Below, in pieces: positions 1 to 13,901 of a stretch of DNA of 64,000 bases (its first letter is position 1; the number at the start of each line of letters is the position of its first letter). Location: positions 44,211,483 to 44,275,482 of the forward strand of contig NC_088644.1 in the NCBI RefSeq assembly GCF_964019385.1. The letters are read 5' to 3'. The DNA comes from Sycon ciliatum (Eukaryota > Porifera > Calcarea > Leucosolenida > Sycettidae). The notes under the pieces were generated by a model. That model was not told the origin of the DNA. It ran no database searches and was given only the letters and a program-made list of their open reading frames with translations. Made by a program: the position numbers and the translations under genes.

Positions 1-1758
1 TCAAACAGTAGTACATGTAGTAGTAGTAGTGTGATTTCTCCTTCCTCGTGTTCACTTGAAGAGAGATCACTAGTTGGTGCAGTCTTGTGGTCGTCACACC
101 CACTGCCCCAGCTTCTCTTGGAAATCATAATAAGAAAGTACATGTAGATGTAAATGTAGCTTCGCCCAAGCTACTGTGGGTTTGTCGTTAGTTTCTCATA
201 ACCCTATCTTGTCCCTATCTTGCTCACGACGTTGACTTGGTAATATACTAATAGCAAATGGCCGCATGAGGGTAGTGACATGGGACGGAAATAATGCATG
301 ATGTATGGATGAAAGGACTCGTGCACTCAATCTTCAGACTTCACTAGATACCGACAATTTCGCACAGTGCCCAAATATGGCCAATATCCTGAAAGTCACG
401 TGGTGAGCGGTTTTCCGTAGCAACAAAAGACCCTATCATACTGTCCTATCCGCTGTTGTTGATGGAGTGTACCGGAACCAGATAATCTAATGTACATGTA
501 GATGTACGTGTAAATTTTGTGTTTGAAGCTGTGTCGACAATAGCAGACCCCATGCCATGGCCAATGTTTGCAGTCTGCCCCAGACCGGGACATTATGCAT
601 TGAAGATGATGTACATGTAGTCAACTACTAGTGTTATGCCACTGCCACTCACTGCCACTCAGTCTGTCAGCCCAGACCCCAGACCGCCTCTAGGAAATGC
701 TCACAAGTATCTAATCAAGGAAATTTATGAATTGCCTACTCAGCAGTGGTATAACCATGTTATTAGTAGCGGTAGAAGTTAAGGAAACGTGCCAAGTCGG
801 CTTAGCGTCGAGTCGTGCTGTGATGTATTGCATGCCGAAATACCGGCGTCACCGGTCCCGACTCAGCTATGCTAATGCGCTGGTATATTACTCGTGGGAA
901 TTCGTGATCACGTGTAAGAATGTACGTGTGGATACCGTTTGCAGCTGCTGATATTTCCATCCTTTCCTTGGCTTTAGCCTGCACAGCTACCTGCATGTTT
1001 GGAATAAAGGCCGCGCCCGCGCATTGCAAAACTCAACTGTACTCATGCTGAGCATAAATTGTAGGTGTCGAGTGGCAAGTCAAGATTTCCAGGTACAACA
1101 GTACAACAAGGAAGGTTTTGCATGCTAGCAGGCCGTGAGGGTGTCCTGAAGAGGCTACCTGTGTGTCCTGAGAGCATTTGTTGACCTTGGGTAGCAGTAA
1201 TTAGTCAATGGCTTCTACTTGAAGAGAGATATCGTGTGCTACGTGTGGCTTGACCAAGTCGTGACAGATTGATTGAAGTTGTCATAAATTGAATAGAGGG
1301 TGAAGAGATCCTCTTTCCGTCGGAGCTTAACATTAATCTAATTGAGTCTCCCAAGTTGCCATCTTCTGCTCTGAAACCTGTGAGAATGAACCCTGGATAG
1401 CTACTCCAACACTGCAACAGCAAGATGGTGGTGCTGCTGCTGAGATGAAGACAGAGGACAGTGGTCACGTTCACCCCGAAGTAACGTTTAGTAGTTGTCC
1501 ACGTTCGTCCTTGCATTCCACAAGAATGATCTAGTAATTATGAGATTGTACGCTTTACACTAGGATATTATCGTGTATCGTCACGTCCGCAGGTCACATG
1601 GCATGCGCCATATGCTGCTAATAGTAGTAATACAATGGCCAAATATTTGCACTCTTGCGTAAGCGTGAAGTCTCTTTGCTGTATAACATGTACATTGTAG
1701 TTCGTGTCGGACCATACATCATGTTCTATGACATGTCGCAAGCAGACTATTCAGCTAC

Positions 1759-1801
1759 ATATTGTTATTGTACATATTGTTATTGTCCATATTGTTATTG
1801 T
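1759..1801. repeat. 15 bp tandem repeat, three copies
   Basis: A unit close to ACATATTGTTATTGT is repeated three times head to tail, with one or two substitutions. Confidence 0.8.
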
Positions 1802-2390
1802 TAATGGTGGGCGCACAGTGTGTGTGCATGAAGTGGAGAGAAGCACTGGCTGGCGAGGACTGGGACAGTACTGGAACACCTCGAGGCACAGTCTCAAAAT
1901 ATAATATTTGCAATGCCTAACAGGTAATATTCATAAGGACACACTTCAGGCTCTTTTCCTTTTTATGAGTATTATCGTATTTTTGTCTCAGAGGAAACTG
2001 CCTAACAGGTACATGGCCATAACAACAAGTTTCATTAGCCAATCGTCAGCCAATGAAACAATGGCTGCCCAATTTGTAAACGAGCAATTACACATAATGT
2101 GGAACGAGGTTTTAGCCGCATTACGAGTTTCTCAGGGTGCAACCCTCAGGCAACAAGTCTCCCAAAACGTTGCCTTAGGACCGCTTTGTGTCAAGCGCGA
2201 GGTTCAACTAAAATCTCTGTCTGCATTTTGTGTTAGCAAAGCTCTGCCTCCCTCAGGCTGTACATTATGTCAGTATCAGTAGCTACAGGAATCAACATCA
2301 TCTAATCCCCTGCCATGCTCATGCGCCCCGCACCAGACTAGAGTCGATTAGGATGTGGATATTGTAGCAGACACCAACATCCTTCCATGA

Positions 2391-2447
2391 CACATGCCAG
2401 GGCTGCCCTGTGATGTCGGCACATGCCAGGGCTGCCCAGTGATGTCC
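2391..2447. repeat. 29 bp direct duplication
   Basis: Two adjacent copies of a unit beginning CACATGCCAGGGCTGCCC differ at a few bases. Confidence 0.8.
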
Positions 2448-3453
2448 TATCTGCACCAGATTGCGTGTGGTGGTACATGGTTGTCTTTCAGGGACAGGGT
2501 ACTGTACCCTTCATAGAGCATAGTATGTAAGTTTGGGAAATGACAAGGTCTGACATGACCACCGATATCCGTATCTCCCAAGCGTAGACCAGTACAGTGC
2601 AGTACTACTGGGCTAAGCGTGTCCATGATTTCATCTCCAGCCCTATCGGCATAGGTTAGCTTTGAAGCAGCTATTGATTTTGGTATGCTGTATTGTCTGC
2701 TGTATTGTCGCTCCCTACATTGTACGTACATGTATACTGCTGACTTGGCTAAGACTTGGCTAATAGTACTATCACACTATCAGTTCTACGTGTTCTACGT
2801 GTTATCTGACCGGCGTTATGTTTTCCTCAACATCACAACAAAACAACATTGGGAAACAAAGAGCAATTGGGTAATTAAATTGATGGATTGTCTTGGCCAA
2901 CCGGACTATTCGGATGAGACTACTTCGAAGTACTTTTCGTAAGGTGGTACCACCTAGACGATGCACATTGTATTCCTTGTCTGACATACAGCTGGAGAAG
3001 TGGTGCATCAGAGATAAGTAGTCTATGTCACCATGGCATTGAGATTTGTCAGCGCAAAGCTAATGTACTTTGCAAGCGGAAATACCCTTACATTAGCAGT
3101 ATAGCATACTGACTGTTGGCCCCAGACTCACTCCTGAAATCCTCTTACATTGTACTCTTCGGATCCCCTTGCCCTTGGTCAATGTCAAACTTGGACAGTG
3201 CACCAATGGGTGGGACGACCACCACTTCATCTAGGTGAAGTTCATGTGAAGTGATGCTGTGCCGAGCCATTTCAGCCTTTGAAACTGACATGCAAATGCC
3301 AGGAAAGTCGTTCCTTCACCTCTTGCCTATCTGTTCTCAGTATAATCCGGGACTCCACCGATTACATACGTGTACATTCAGTTGCTTCTCTTTGGTGTCA
3401 TAATGGTCAGCATTCTTGTGTACATTTGCACGTGTAGCTACAGGTACCTTTTG

Positions 3454-3476
3454 TACATGTACATGTACATGTATGA
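3454..3476. repeat. TACATGTA palindrome cluster (representative)
   Basis: This run of (ACATGT)n is a clear example of a dispersed motif. Other clusters lie near 490, 3632, 4263, 5027, 5040-5060, 5836, 12363, 13138, 13412, 13575, 13618-13634 and 21657. The motif is self-complementary, so each cluster can form a hairpin or cruciform. Such (ACATGT)n DNA is common background in some invertebrate genomes. Confidence 0.8.
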
Positions 3477-4731
3477 TAATGTACTTGTAAGTAGCACACA
3501 TTGTTGTCAGAAGATTATCCAACAACCATGAAATTCTCAGCATCGACATATTTCAGCCTCGTTCCATAATAACTTATGCCTTTTGTCTCCGCCCTCGTAG
3601 TTTTGAGCACTTTTGCGAGGTTTTAGCAACGTACATGTACATGTAGCTGTTGTGAACATGCATGTATGAATGGCTTCTCCTATCTGGTGGTCCTGAAAAA
3701 AGCCCCATTCAAGACGGACTAAACCCTCTCCTAATCCGAAGTGTCAATATCTTCCAACACCCCTGCCAGTAAAATATCCGAAGTATCTTTCGTCCATGGC
3801 TGTCAGTGGATGCCTTGGTACACCTCTGTGATTCTCTGCTTCCTGCCAAGCGCTAGATCTCTACGGCGTCGTTGATACACAGTATGATACATGCAAATGT
3901 AAACTCGGAGGGAGTTGTGATTGCTCGGGACACTGCCCACTACACCAAGGTGTAGAGCCTAGTAGCCTATACGTCATGTATCAATCATATCGTCTGAAAA
4001 TTGTAGTCAAGTTGCTGTCTGATGATCGGTTAAAACCGTGAAACTCAGAGTTACAGCAGAAACGCTTTTGATTCCTCTGAAGCGTGAGTACATGTAAATG
4101 TATACAATCATGTACATATACTTGATGCATGTACACCCCACGTCGCAAGTGATTATTTCATTCAATGAAGACAACTGGAGGAAGTGCTGGAGGAAATCTG
4201 GATTTCCTGTTACACGTTGAGTGATGTATACGAATTTGCCTGATGTATTAACATGCTGACTAATGTACATGTACAATTAGCTCCTGGCAACAGAGCCATT
4301 GTGTGTGTCTTGTCAGTATGTACCATACATAATGTCTGTAGTTACCGTTGCGTGACTACCTCATAGTCTTACTGAAATACACGCACAGTAAGTATTTCTA
4401 TACCAGTACTGCAATGTACAAGGACGTGCTAGTACTAAGTATGAATCTTGATAAGCCATGTGGTCACATTTAGAACCACACCATTGTTTGGGTACTCGAC
4501 GTACACGGAAAATCTACAACAGTCCAGCTAAATCACAATTCAAGAAAGTAAGACCTAACATTAGTCCAGGGTCGAACAACACGCAGACAGAACAAGGAGG
4601 AAGTACATCTCCTTACCACTTAGAGGTGGTGACTCAGGAGTTCCGTTCATATCCGCCAGCTCTGCTTGTTCTGTGCACCTTTTCACGTTGCCTGCTGCAG
4701 TATAGAACAACAATATTGGGCAATGACCTTA

Positions 4732-4959
4732 GGGGCCGTCCGTAAATATCGAACTTTTTTCACCAAACGAATTATTTTAGTTTAGACCCAACCCCTCCCT
4801 CCCTCCCCCTCAGAACGTAAAAAATGTTGACATACATGCATATACAACAGCCATGTACATGAATCAATGTTTTCTGAAACGAAATTGGTCAACCCCCTCC
4901 CACCCCATAACGAAATTATTTCGTTTTGTGAAAAATGTTCGATATTTACGGACGGCCCC
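4732..4959. mobile_element. MITE, 23 bp perfect TIRs, TTA target duplication
   Basis: The ends are perfect 23 bp inverted repeats starting GGGGCCGTCCGTAAATATCG. The trinucleotide TTA flanks both sides (4729-4731 and 4960-4962). A TWA-type duplication with G-rich termini is typical of PIF/Harbinger DNA transposons, and ISL2EU elements have similar ends. The 228 bp interior has no coding capacity, so this is a non-autonomous copy. A diverged relative lies at 12226-12657. Confidence 0.85.
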
Positions 4960-6649
4960 TTACTCACGGGCCTAACGTTATCAAAAAAGGACACTGTGAG
5001 TGTGACATGAGCACTATACATGTACATGTAGATCTGTGCATGTACATGTACATGTACATGGACGTGTCGGCTAGATGGCAAGAGAATAGAACTGGTAATA
5101 TCGGAATTATCACGTGTTTTGACAGAACAATGACTCACCAAGCATAGGCATGACATGCAGTGTGCAGTGTACATTGTACCATAGTAGTAACCCTGTGTCT
5201 ATCTTCTCATTTCAAGGTGTGGTGAATTACTCTTAGATTAATACTAAGAAAAGGAATTTTGTCGGTACGTCTGTGTAGAAAGGGAAAATGCAGCAAGTCC
5301 CTCCTCATTTCATTGTAGGCTCCATTGTTTGTCCAGACCGGGAGTAGAAGAGCCACCGGTCCGGTATACCATTACACTTTGCATGTACTTGAAGTTTTTT
5401 TATTGATGGTGACCGATGACCAGTGGCACCACTGATTAGTGAGTGCAAGAGCAATACTTGTGAAGTAAAAGCAAAATTCTAATGAGGTAACGGTAAATAT
5501 TTGTTTGAACAACCTGCACGTATACGTACATTGTATACACGTTCTAGAGTGGCATCCTATGCTCAACGTGTTTACAAGGGTAGAGAAAGTGTTTTAACTC
5601 TGAGTTTCACACACTAACAAGGGTATTGCATTTGTGTATGTGCCCGTATGTGCGTGGGTCGTCTGCACGTGTACTGGTACATCCGTTGCGTTTATAAACG
5701 TAACTGAGGCACTTAACCATAACCGCACCTTCCTACTACTAATGTTATCCTACGTTTACGTGTACTGTCCAGGAGTTTAAAGATCAACGGAACTGTCGCA
5801 TGAACCTATACTTTGCATGTATCAATACTTCGTATACATGTACATGTAATACTAGTAAACGGATTATCATAATTTATGCAGAACAATGCACCTTCCGAGT
5901 ATTGGAGCCAGCTGTTCCCAATGGTACTCTGTCATTGTTCTTTCCATACTTGCTAACCTGCCTTAGGAACTATACGTAGGGCATGGTATGGCACGAGGCA
6001 ACGAGCAAAGCATGATTTACCACTAGATTTACCACTAGTGTGATTGTCAATAACCATGCGAGCAAAACGTGGTCTGGAACCTCATCAATTTTAATGATAT
6101 TAAGTAAATCTATTTCCAGTAGATGTAGATGTACAATGCAGTTGAAGTGCTGAGCATACCGGTAACTATTGCTACCCGTACACGCAGACAAGTACTAGAA
6201 ATCTGTCCATCGCACAGGTATTCAAGTGCTACAGTGTTTTAGTGGGGGCAGTATAGAAAACTGCTGCGTCCTCCTTTGAAATGTAGATCAAGCACGTACA
6301 CGGAAATCCGGCCCCTCATGTACTTCAGCACAGCTGCAAGGGAGTACGGTAGCAGCGGCAGCTACATACCCTGTAGTATACCTACATGACATTGCAGGTG
6401 GGGTTGACTGGGTAGAACTCTTCATGACCTTTACGTATCCTCTTCTACCTGATTACAATCTACGGTACATGAACCTATGCTTATACTTCCTCCTAATGTG
6501 ACGGGCGTGGCTAGATCCGGTTATGCTAGCACAATCCGAAACAACGGTCAGTGGATATTTCAAAATGTTTCCTAAAATATGTAGGGCATGGAAATCACTG
6601 TTTTACGCTTAGTCTTGTAGGTAATCATGCAATCAGTTGTCGATAGTGA

Positions 6650-6945
6650 CTCTGTAAGGGAGTACATGTATTTGCGACACACCGTGCTAACTCTGTAAGT
6701 GTAAGGGAGTTTTTGCGACACACCGTGCTAACTCTAAGGGAGTATTTGCGACACACCGTGCTAACTCTGTAAGTGTAAGGGAGTTTTTGCGACACACCGT
6801 GCTAACTCTGTAAGTGTAAGGGAGTATTTGCGACACACCGTGCTAACTCTAAGGGAGTATTTGCGACACACCGTGCTAACTCTGTAAGGGACTTTTTGCG
6901 ACCGTGCTAACTCTGTAAGGGAGTATTTGCGACACACCGTGCTAA
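6650..6945. repeat. Minisatellite of 31-41 bp units, eight copies
   Basis: Each unit ends in TTGCGACACACCGTGCTAA (one copy lacks part of it) and begins CTCT(GTAAGTG)TAAGGGA. Units differ mainly by presence or absence of an internal GTAAGTGTAAG segment, giving alternating long and short versions. This is an ordinary tandem array and not a CRISPR, since there are no unique spacers. Confidence 0.9.
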
Positions 6946-7173
6946 AGACTCAGAGTCGCAGTTACTTGCACTTGAAAGGGACAGGGGCAGCGAGCGACGT
7001 GACCCTGGTTGTGAGAGATGTAATAAACCTGTGCAGCTGCTGCGGTGCAATGACTATGTGCTTCGGACTGTTCAGTCTAGTACCCATTGCTACATGGTCC
7101 TGGAGTGAGCTAAGTGAACGCGACATACCGGTTCTAGGACCCCCAGTAGTGAAGGCCCGGGTCAAACACTTAC

Positions 7174-7267
7174 CATGCCGGGCAACGGTGTTGGGATTCA
7201 CACCGCCACGGGTAGAAACATCTTGTGATTTCCCCTCACACGAAGTGCTCCTTTCCGCTGAAGTATC
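7174..7267 (-). CDS. Putative internal coding exon, product unknown
   Basis: On the minus strand an open stretch is bounded by a good acceptor (CTTTCTAATGCAG at 7268-7280) and a consensus donor (CATG|GTAAGTG, with GT at 7172-7173). It would encode about 31 residues including DVSTRGGVNPNTVARH, which reads like ordinary protein rather than repeat translation. The 94 bp length leaves phase 1. Reading phase is not directly compatible with the candidate exon at 8284-8566, so another exon would have to lie between them. The evidence is splice signals only and no family is recognised. Confidence 0.25.
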
Positions 7268-7365
7268 CTGCATTAGAAAGTCTACACATCCAAAGTGTGT
7301 CCAGGATGAGTAGGGACGGGAAAACAGGAGTATTATTGTCAGTTCAAAATGTTCCATTTCTCATC

Positions 7366-7634
<269 letters not shown>

Positions 7635-7856
7635 AGTAAAGATGATCTTGGCAGTCCCACAGACCAATGCACCTTCCCATTTATTTCTACGTTTAGTAAT
7701 TCTTTCTTTCATGTATTTTAGTATTACCTTCTAGTTCGCCCTGACCTTTGTACTGTAACATGGACACGAAGTGAGATAGCTAACAAACCCCAAAATATTA
7801 ATATTTTGGACTTAGGATTGTGAAAATCGAAGTAAGCGTAGAAGACAGAGAGTGAG

Positions 7857-7915
7857 TGAGAGAGATAGATAGAGAGAGAGAGAGGGAGAATGATGGAGAG
7901 AGAGAATGAGGGAGG
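7857..7915. repeat. GA-rich imperfect microsatellite
   Basis: AGAGAGA and GATAGATA runs with interruptions, purine-rich on the plus strand. Confidence 0.8.
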
Positions 7916-8090
7916 GAGAATTACATAATACGTTCAAAGCCTGAATAAACTACTGATAGCTGTTTGTTGTATTATCCCTGTGCATTCATTCTGGGGATAC
8001 GATGAGCAGTCTTCCTTCTCAACACTCTCATACCAGTTCCAACGGGCAATCATCCTTACCTTGGGCGGTAGTGTATGCAATCGTGAACGT

Positions 8091-8164
8091 GGGGGGGGGG
8101 GGGGAGGTAATGTGCGCAATAGTGATCGATAAAGCAAACATAGGAAATGGGGGGGGGGGGGGGG
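8091..8164. repeat. Paired poly-G tracts in a diverged duplication
   Basis: Two G homopolymers (8091-8104 and 8149-8164) follow similar sequence (GCAATCGTGAACG and GCAATAGTGATCG), suggesting an old local duplication. G-runs of this length are assembly-sensitive. Confidence 0.75.
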
Positions 8165-8283
8165 ACATAGAATGCATGTATTCGTGTTGGATTGTAAGAT
8201 TTTTGCCTCAATGGTGTATCGTCGTACTAGTCAACAGAGGAGGTCAATTTCAAGTTAAAGTTTGAGCAATAAAATCTTCTCAC

Positions 8284-8566
8284 CTATTACAAGACGAATC
8301 ATTTCTCGCAGCATCGCATTCTGCTGAAGCGCCGTGATCAGGGCAGCGCGTTCACACCCCGGTAGGCCTGCATCAGCGGCTAGTGAGTGAGGGTATTCTG
8401 GGATGCCGGTTGCAGACAGGTGCGGAGGAGTTGCAGAAGCAAAGGTCGGTTTCTTACTGGTATCCAGGAATATTTGGGGCTGACATTGGAAAGGAACTGC
8501 AGCTAGTTTGTTGATAGTGTCCATTAAACTTTTAGCTAGGTGTAGATGGTCAGTTCTCCTAGCCAT
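8284..8566 (-). CDS. Putative first coding exon, product unknown
   Basis: The minus-strand frame starts MARRTDHLHLAKSLMDT and runs 94 codons to a strong donor (AATAG|GTGAGA at 8279-8288). Its composition is protein-like. An amphipathic N-terminal segment precedes a Pro/Ala/Thr-rich middle, and a helical C-terminal part (LITALQQNAMLREMIRLVI) looks coiled-coil-like. The frame stops soon after the donor, as expected if the reading continues in another exon. No family is recognised. The nearby candidate exon at 7174-7267 lies downstream on the same strand, but the phases do not join directly. The alternative is a chance open frame. Confidence 0.3.
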
Positions 8567-11500
8567 TTTCGTGAGAGTGATTTATGCAAACTGCACACAC
8601 ACGAACTCTCAATTATTGATCACCTTTGTGCCTGTGATCTGTTCGCTGAAGCCTCGGGATTAGTATGACCATTTTCTTTAGAGTACACCTGCTATTTAGC
8701 GGTGCAAGCCAATGCTTTCAAGCCAGGCCGGTCTTGGACCAGCTTGTCACGTTTTAACTTTACCAACAATATGGGTCACGAGACTGTTGGAGGTACTGTT
8801 ACTGCTGCGGGCGGCGGTCCTGAAAGCGTTCCACGTACACTTCTTTGGTTCAGTGGCTATCCTGGGCCTAGACCGAAGGCGAACCGGAATGCCAGCATGT
8901 AGCGACGTACATGTAGCTGCTCGCCACTACATAGCCCATCAGACCACCCCCAGCGTGCAGAACATTTCCGGAATGACTCGATGTGTTTTGCCGCAGACCT
9001 GTCAGCTCTCCTAGTCGTTCTCTTGCCGTCTTGGCTGACGGCTGGTTAGCATGGGTCACGTGACTAGGTCGGCTTTCAGCAGCACCATCCAATGGCACCA
9101 TGCATGCTAGATGTACTGAGTGAGTCTGTACTACAAGTCATGTAGCAGTACAGACAGTACAGACAGTACTTGAAAGACCCAACTATTCAAATAAAAGACA
9201 TGTCACATGACTCTGACGTTCGCCTTGCATTGATAATACAATACTGTGGTACAAATGTACCAAAGACATACGTAGCATAGCATAGAGCAGTGGAGCCGAT
9301 GATGGTAAATAATGCCAGCTGTACTTCGAAGTGTTTCTATATCAACTGTTTGCATACGCGGCACAGTACAATGACTATAGAGTAGAAAGACTAGTAGAAC
9401 GTGCCCGGCTTAGTTCGTGGTAGAGGCTGGCTCAGTACATTCGCCATAATGCTAGTGCACTGGATCTACAATACACATGTACACGTACTACCGGGACATA
9501 CAGTGCTCTATGCTCTATGCATGTGATAGAGACAGAGATACACCTGCTGCAAGATGGTATCATTGTAGCCAGCTACATTGTACTATATGACTTGTATTAA
9601 ACATGAAGTCAGGTTATCAAACGATGGATGTTACTATTGTTGGTGATGAAGGTTAAAACTGCTTCGATGTCGAATGCACTCCATCTCGCCATGAACGGAT
9701 GGCAGTGATGTTTCATGCAAATGATGTGAATCCTTGTGCTCAAGGAGCTGTACCATACCAGCACATGATCACGTATGGTGTACACTGCATAGTGTGCTAT
9801 ACATCTGTTGGGTGTTCCATGCAGAGTGTGCAATACTATGTCAATACTTCAATACTTCAGTAGTGCGGTAGTGCCGTGAAGTGCCGTGAAGTGCCCGTGC
9901 CGCAAAAACGGTGTTGGTTTTGTTGATATGCATGGTCATTGATGACACCAATGCGCCCTCTTTTGAGTCTTTATCTACGCAGCATCCTGTACTTACATTC
10001 ATACAACACTCACACATCATTACAAGAGGCGGTAGTAACTACTGACTGTAGCCTGACTGTAAAACAGTACAGTGTAGCCTGTGGCCAGTGTGGGCCGTGG
10101 TGGCATGCAGTTAGACAGTCATGTACAGTACAATCATGTTCTGCATAGTCTCACTAGTGTTGTGCCCAATGGCAATGCCGGTGTGTGGAGAGATGGGCCT
10201 CGCTAACGGTGTGCACTGAGTCTTATCTGTGCACCAATGATCCTGGTATACATTACACAGTCTTGTACAATCATGTACAAGGAGAGATGAATCGATCCCA
10301 GAAGTTCGCCATGGGAAGAAACGACGTTGCGAGGGTTTTACGTACTGCTGCAACTGCATAATAAACTGTACTAGTTTGCAAGTAAGTTTGTAGGACTGGA
10401 TTTCTCCATCACACCTTTTTGTGTGAGTAGGCAAGTGACTGACGACTGCCTTCCGTGGAATGTCTTGCCATCATGGGTGGGGGCTGAATGGGCTTCTGCT
10501 TGTTTCCCCTGTCAGAACTTAGTCAATTCACGTCAGTGAAAGGGTTTTCCATAAGGACACAACAAAAACGCTTTATATGTCACGAAGCAGTCGATAATGG
10601 CAAATGGTCTGAAACTTCCCGCCTCTTCCAGAACTCAGCGGGATGGCCATGGATTGCGTGGAAACAACCTTCCCAATTCGGACAACTTAGACCGGACTAC
10701 ATGTAATCCACTAGTGCACTATCCTGTCAGCCTGTCACTCAGGATTGTGACGACGTGAGTGACGATCTCCTGTGGAGAGTAAAGTCGCATAGTTATTGGC
10801 CTACTTTAACTCTTCATTTCGCTTTTGCGTATCATAAATAACCTACACTGTCTACTGTTCACTACTTTCCTTCTGCTTGCAACGCCCAGGCACGTTCACC
10901 AGGTCACCAGGTCAGCCGGACAGATGTTTGTACGAGTGTAAAGTATCATTGGCTTATATATCCTAGAAGATCAGCCTTATAGCTGTAGGCCATAGACTAT
11001 TAAAACAGGAGCAAACTCTGTGCAACGTGGTAGCTTGTGTGGCTATCGGCTTCTATAGTGCGTAACGACCGAGGCAAGCATGCTATTGCCAAATTTTTCA
11101 GCTTGTTTGGTTAGCGAGAAGCCGTACTTGTACTTGTGCGTGGTTGTTTCTCTTCTGAGTTGGCATAGAGTTGCTGCTTACGAACTCTATTTGGCCTAAG
11201 CTAAAGCATACACTGTGAACTGGAAGGCTGTGGAAGCACAGTGTCAGTACATTGTCACATTGTCAGTACCTAATCTCCCCTGGAGTCCGCTACTGATGTT
11301 ATCAGGTGCCAATACACGCGTACATGTACATGACTGTATATGTACATGTATGGGCTCACTGTATGTATTTTAGAAAGTCATCTTGCTAGCGTTTTTCCAC
11401 ACGTGTAGTCGATATTACGCTTCCAGAAAAGGCTGGCTGCAGACATAGTACTTGAACGGGGCGGAAAACTGAGCGGAAAGTTGGAAAGGATTTGTTCCGC

Positions 11501-11623
11501 ATGGACAAATATTATTGAGATGTGCGTAGACATTGATTGCACGTACTGTACATGCTCACGTATTTCTACAGGGAAATGTGTTACGACTTCTATTACTCCT
11601 TAGTTAAGGGTGTCATACTAAAC

Positions 11624-11745
11624 AATATTATGGATGGTAAAGTGTCGCCAGGGTAAGCCGTCCTTCTGATTATAATACTGAAGTATAATGAATATTATGG
11701 ATGGCATAGTGCCGCCACGGTAAGCCGTCCTTCTGATTATAATAT
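11624..11745. repeat. Two direct copies of a ~54 bp unit
   Basis: Both copies run from AATATTATGGATGG to TAAGCCGTCCTTCTGATTAT and are separated by about 13 bp. A few substitutions distinguish them. The unit is not otherwise recognised. Confidence 0.8.
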
Positions 11746-12225
11746 AATTTAGGGCTGAAACAATATGACCGATTAACCGTTTGCTTATCGCTAAGGACGT
11801 TATCGATTATTCTTAGCTGTCACTAATGATAATTATAGCGATACCTAATGCACCGTGTGCCAATGACGTAAGGTGCTAGAATGCATGTAACATCACCATG
11901 ATTTTATTTATTTATTTATTTATTTCTGCACCTCGTGGCATGTCAAGACAGCCAATTGAATTGAGGAGAGGGTGAGACCAACCACGGAAGAAGAGAAAAA
12001 AGAAAATGAAGAGCACGTACACAAAGTGGGAAGGGATTAGCAACTTACAAAGCAATGGGATGCTCAGCGAGCTATGCAGCGGAAGTGGGGATAACTGTGT
12101 AGTAGTGCTGCATGCATGGTGTTACCATGGTTACTGTACCGGGTCAGTCGGACCGCGCTGTTCACTGGCGTGTCGCACGTTTAGTAGAGCTGTGCTACAT
12201 CGTTATATCAATATATCGATCGTTA

Positions 12226-12657
12226 GGGGCCGTCCGTAAATATCGATGTTTTTTTCAAGACGATATTATTTTGTTCATTTCTCCCTTCCCTCCCCCCTCA
12301 AAACGAACATACACATGTTTATGCAGAGGATCGATATTGTTTTAGAAGTGCAATGAAGGATTACATGTACATGTATGTCCTCATGAAACGTGACCAGCTG
12401 CAACTCTAAATTCACCATAAACCTAGGTTTACGTTGCCACGGTCGCACAACCTTGCCGTGGCTATGTTCGTGTATTCACGAGGTTGACTTTCACTTTGTG
12501 TAGGTCATAAACTACATGTTTGCACAGTGCCCGTCCATAGATAGAGTTCAATATTTTTTCACAAAGACGAGACGAACAGGGCCCAAACCCCCTCCCCCCC
12601 AAAACGAACGAATATCTTCTCTAAAAAAATATCGATATTAATTTTGTGGATGACCCC
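12226..12657. mobile_element. Diverged MITE of the GGGGCCGTCC family
   Basis: The left end repeats the first 21 bases of the 4732-4959 element, preceded by TTA (12223-12225). The right end is a decayed inverted copy followed by TTA (12658-12660). A second left-end-like sequence begins near 12527 (CCCGTCCATAGATAG), so this may be two overlapping copies or a rearranged one. No coding capacity. Confidence 0.6.
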
Positions 12658-13175
12658 TTAAGCTAAAAGTGTTATCGTTAATTTGCATATCGTTTTGACC
12701 CTAAAATATATACAGCATAGCCAATACTACCAAGTACCATGGTTTGTCTGCACAAAAATACGCTCAAGGTCTAGACCAAGTTACATGTACGTCGTATGTC
12801 GTGACTGCCTAAAACATCGTTTGATCAGGAGACAAAATACAGACTGGGGTTTGCCCCCGAGACTGCGTGAGCGTCGAACATCTGCACCACTTGTAACAAT
12901 TTTCTATCCATGTGTTTAGCTGCTTGCTTTCTCCCCTGCTACACTGTCAAGAATGTACTTGCTGATGGCAATTTCCAATAGAATTACTGCTGGACACGAC
13001 GATGGTTACTGAATACCCATTGCCTCCTCCGCAGTGCCCGTGGTGTCTGGAATGTGTGAGTCGAGTCTTTGGCTCTGGCCAGAGGGAAATGAGTCTGTAT
13101 GTTATGGCATTCTCGTCTCCGTGGAAACTGTTCACGTACATGTACTGTATGTCATGGGTCTTGTGAATGGTGCTA

Positions 13176-13901
13176 CAGTCAACTTCGCTAATAACGACTG
13201 CGGATATAACGACAATTCGCGAATAACGACCGAATTTCCATGCCCAGAGCAAAGTCCCATCTAACTGTATACATTTTACTTCGGATATAACGACTATCTG
13301 AATAACGACAATTCGCGTATAGCGACATGCTTTTAGTGCCCCGAGGTCATATTCACTGCTTGAATAACGACTTTCTGGGCTTTTGACAGCTATTTCAAGT
13401 ACCTGTCAGTCAAGTACATGTACATGTACCTGTCATGCAGAAGTACCAGAAGCTATGGTGATGGATATTATTATAAAGGCACACATGCAAGAAAATGCAG
13501 CCAAGGGGGGGGGGTTTCTTCCTTTTTTATGTTGGCTTCAAAATTGTAGGATTTACCAGCACACCTATATGTATACAATGTACATGTAATTGTACATGAT
13601 TGTACAGTAATCATCATACATGTACATGTACATGTCTCTGGCCCTGTAGATGGCTCGAAAAGGCATATTTTTCAATTGATTTCCCTTGCATATTGAATTT
13701 TTAGTTCCTTTCAACTGCAATATGAAAATAAAGTACACATTGACATAGAGCAAGAAAAGAGCTTGATTTTGATATGCATGTCATACTATACAAAATAGGG
13801 GTTCACATACATTCAAATGGGACTTCGGTTATAAGGACACTTCGCGAATAAGGACACTTTTCTGATGCCCCGCCGAATGTCGTTATTGGCGAAGTTGACT
13901 G
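13176..13901. mobile_element. Tigger/pogo-like non-autonomous element
   Basis: Inverted 23 bp ends (CAGTCAACTTCGCTAATAAC on the left, one mismatch on the right) are flanked by TA on both sides (13174-13175 and 13902-13903). CAGT...TTCGC termini with a TA duplication are typical of pogo/Tigger transposons. Subterminal repeats of ATAACGAC and AATTCGCG occur at both ends. The 726 bp interior encodes nothing recognisable. Confidence 0.75.

Larger units (their letters stand above)
1..6649. other. Non-coding region, no gene recognised
   Basis: No open frame here looks like a known protein. The longest frames are about 130 codons and are crossed by low-complexity TACATGTA DNA. The stretch holds a MITE (4732-4959), two small tandem repeats and many TACATGTA palindromes. 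Exons of an unrecognised gene cannot be excluded. Confidence 0.6.
8567..13175. other. Non-coding region
   Basis: No recognisable gene. It contains a direct repeat at 11624-11745, an (ATTT)n tract at about 11903-11926 and a MITE at 12226-12657. The many short frames match no known family. Confidence 0.55.

Noticed and set aside
6650-6945. CRISPR-like array
   Set aside because: Repeats are adjacent with length variants, there are no unique spacers, no cas genes, and the DNA is eukaryotic.
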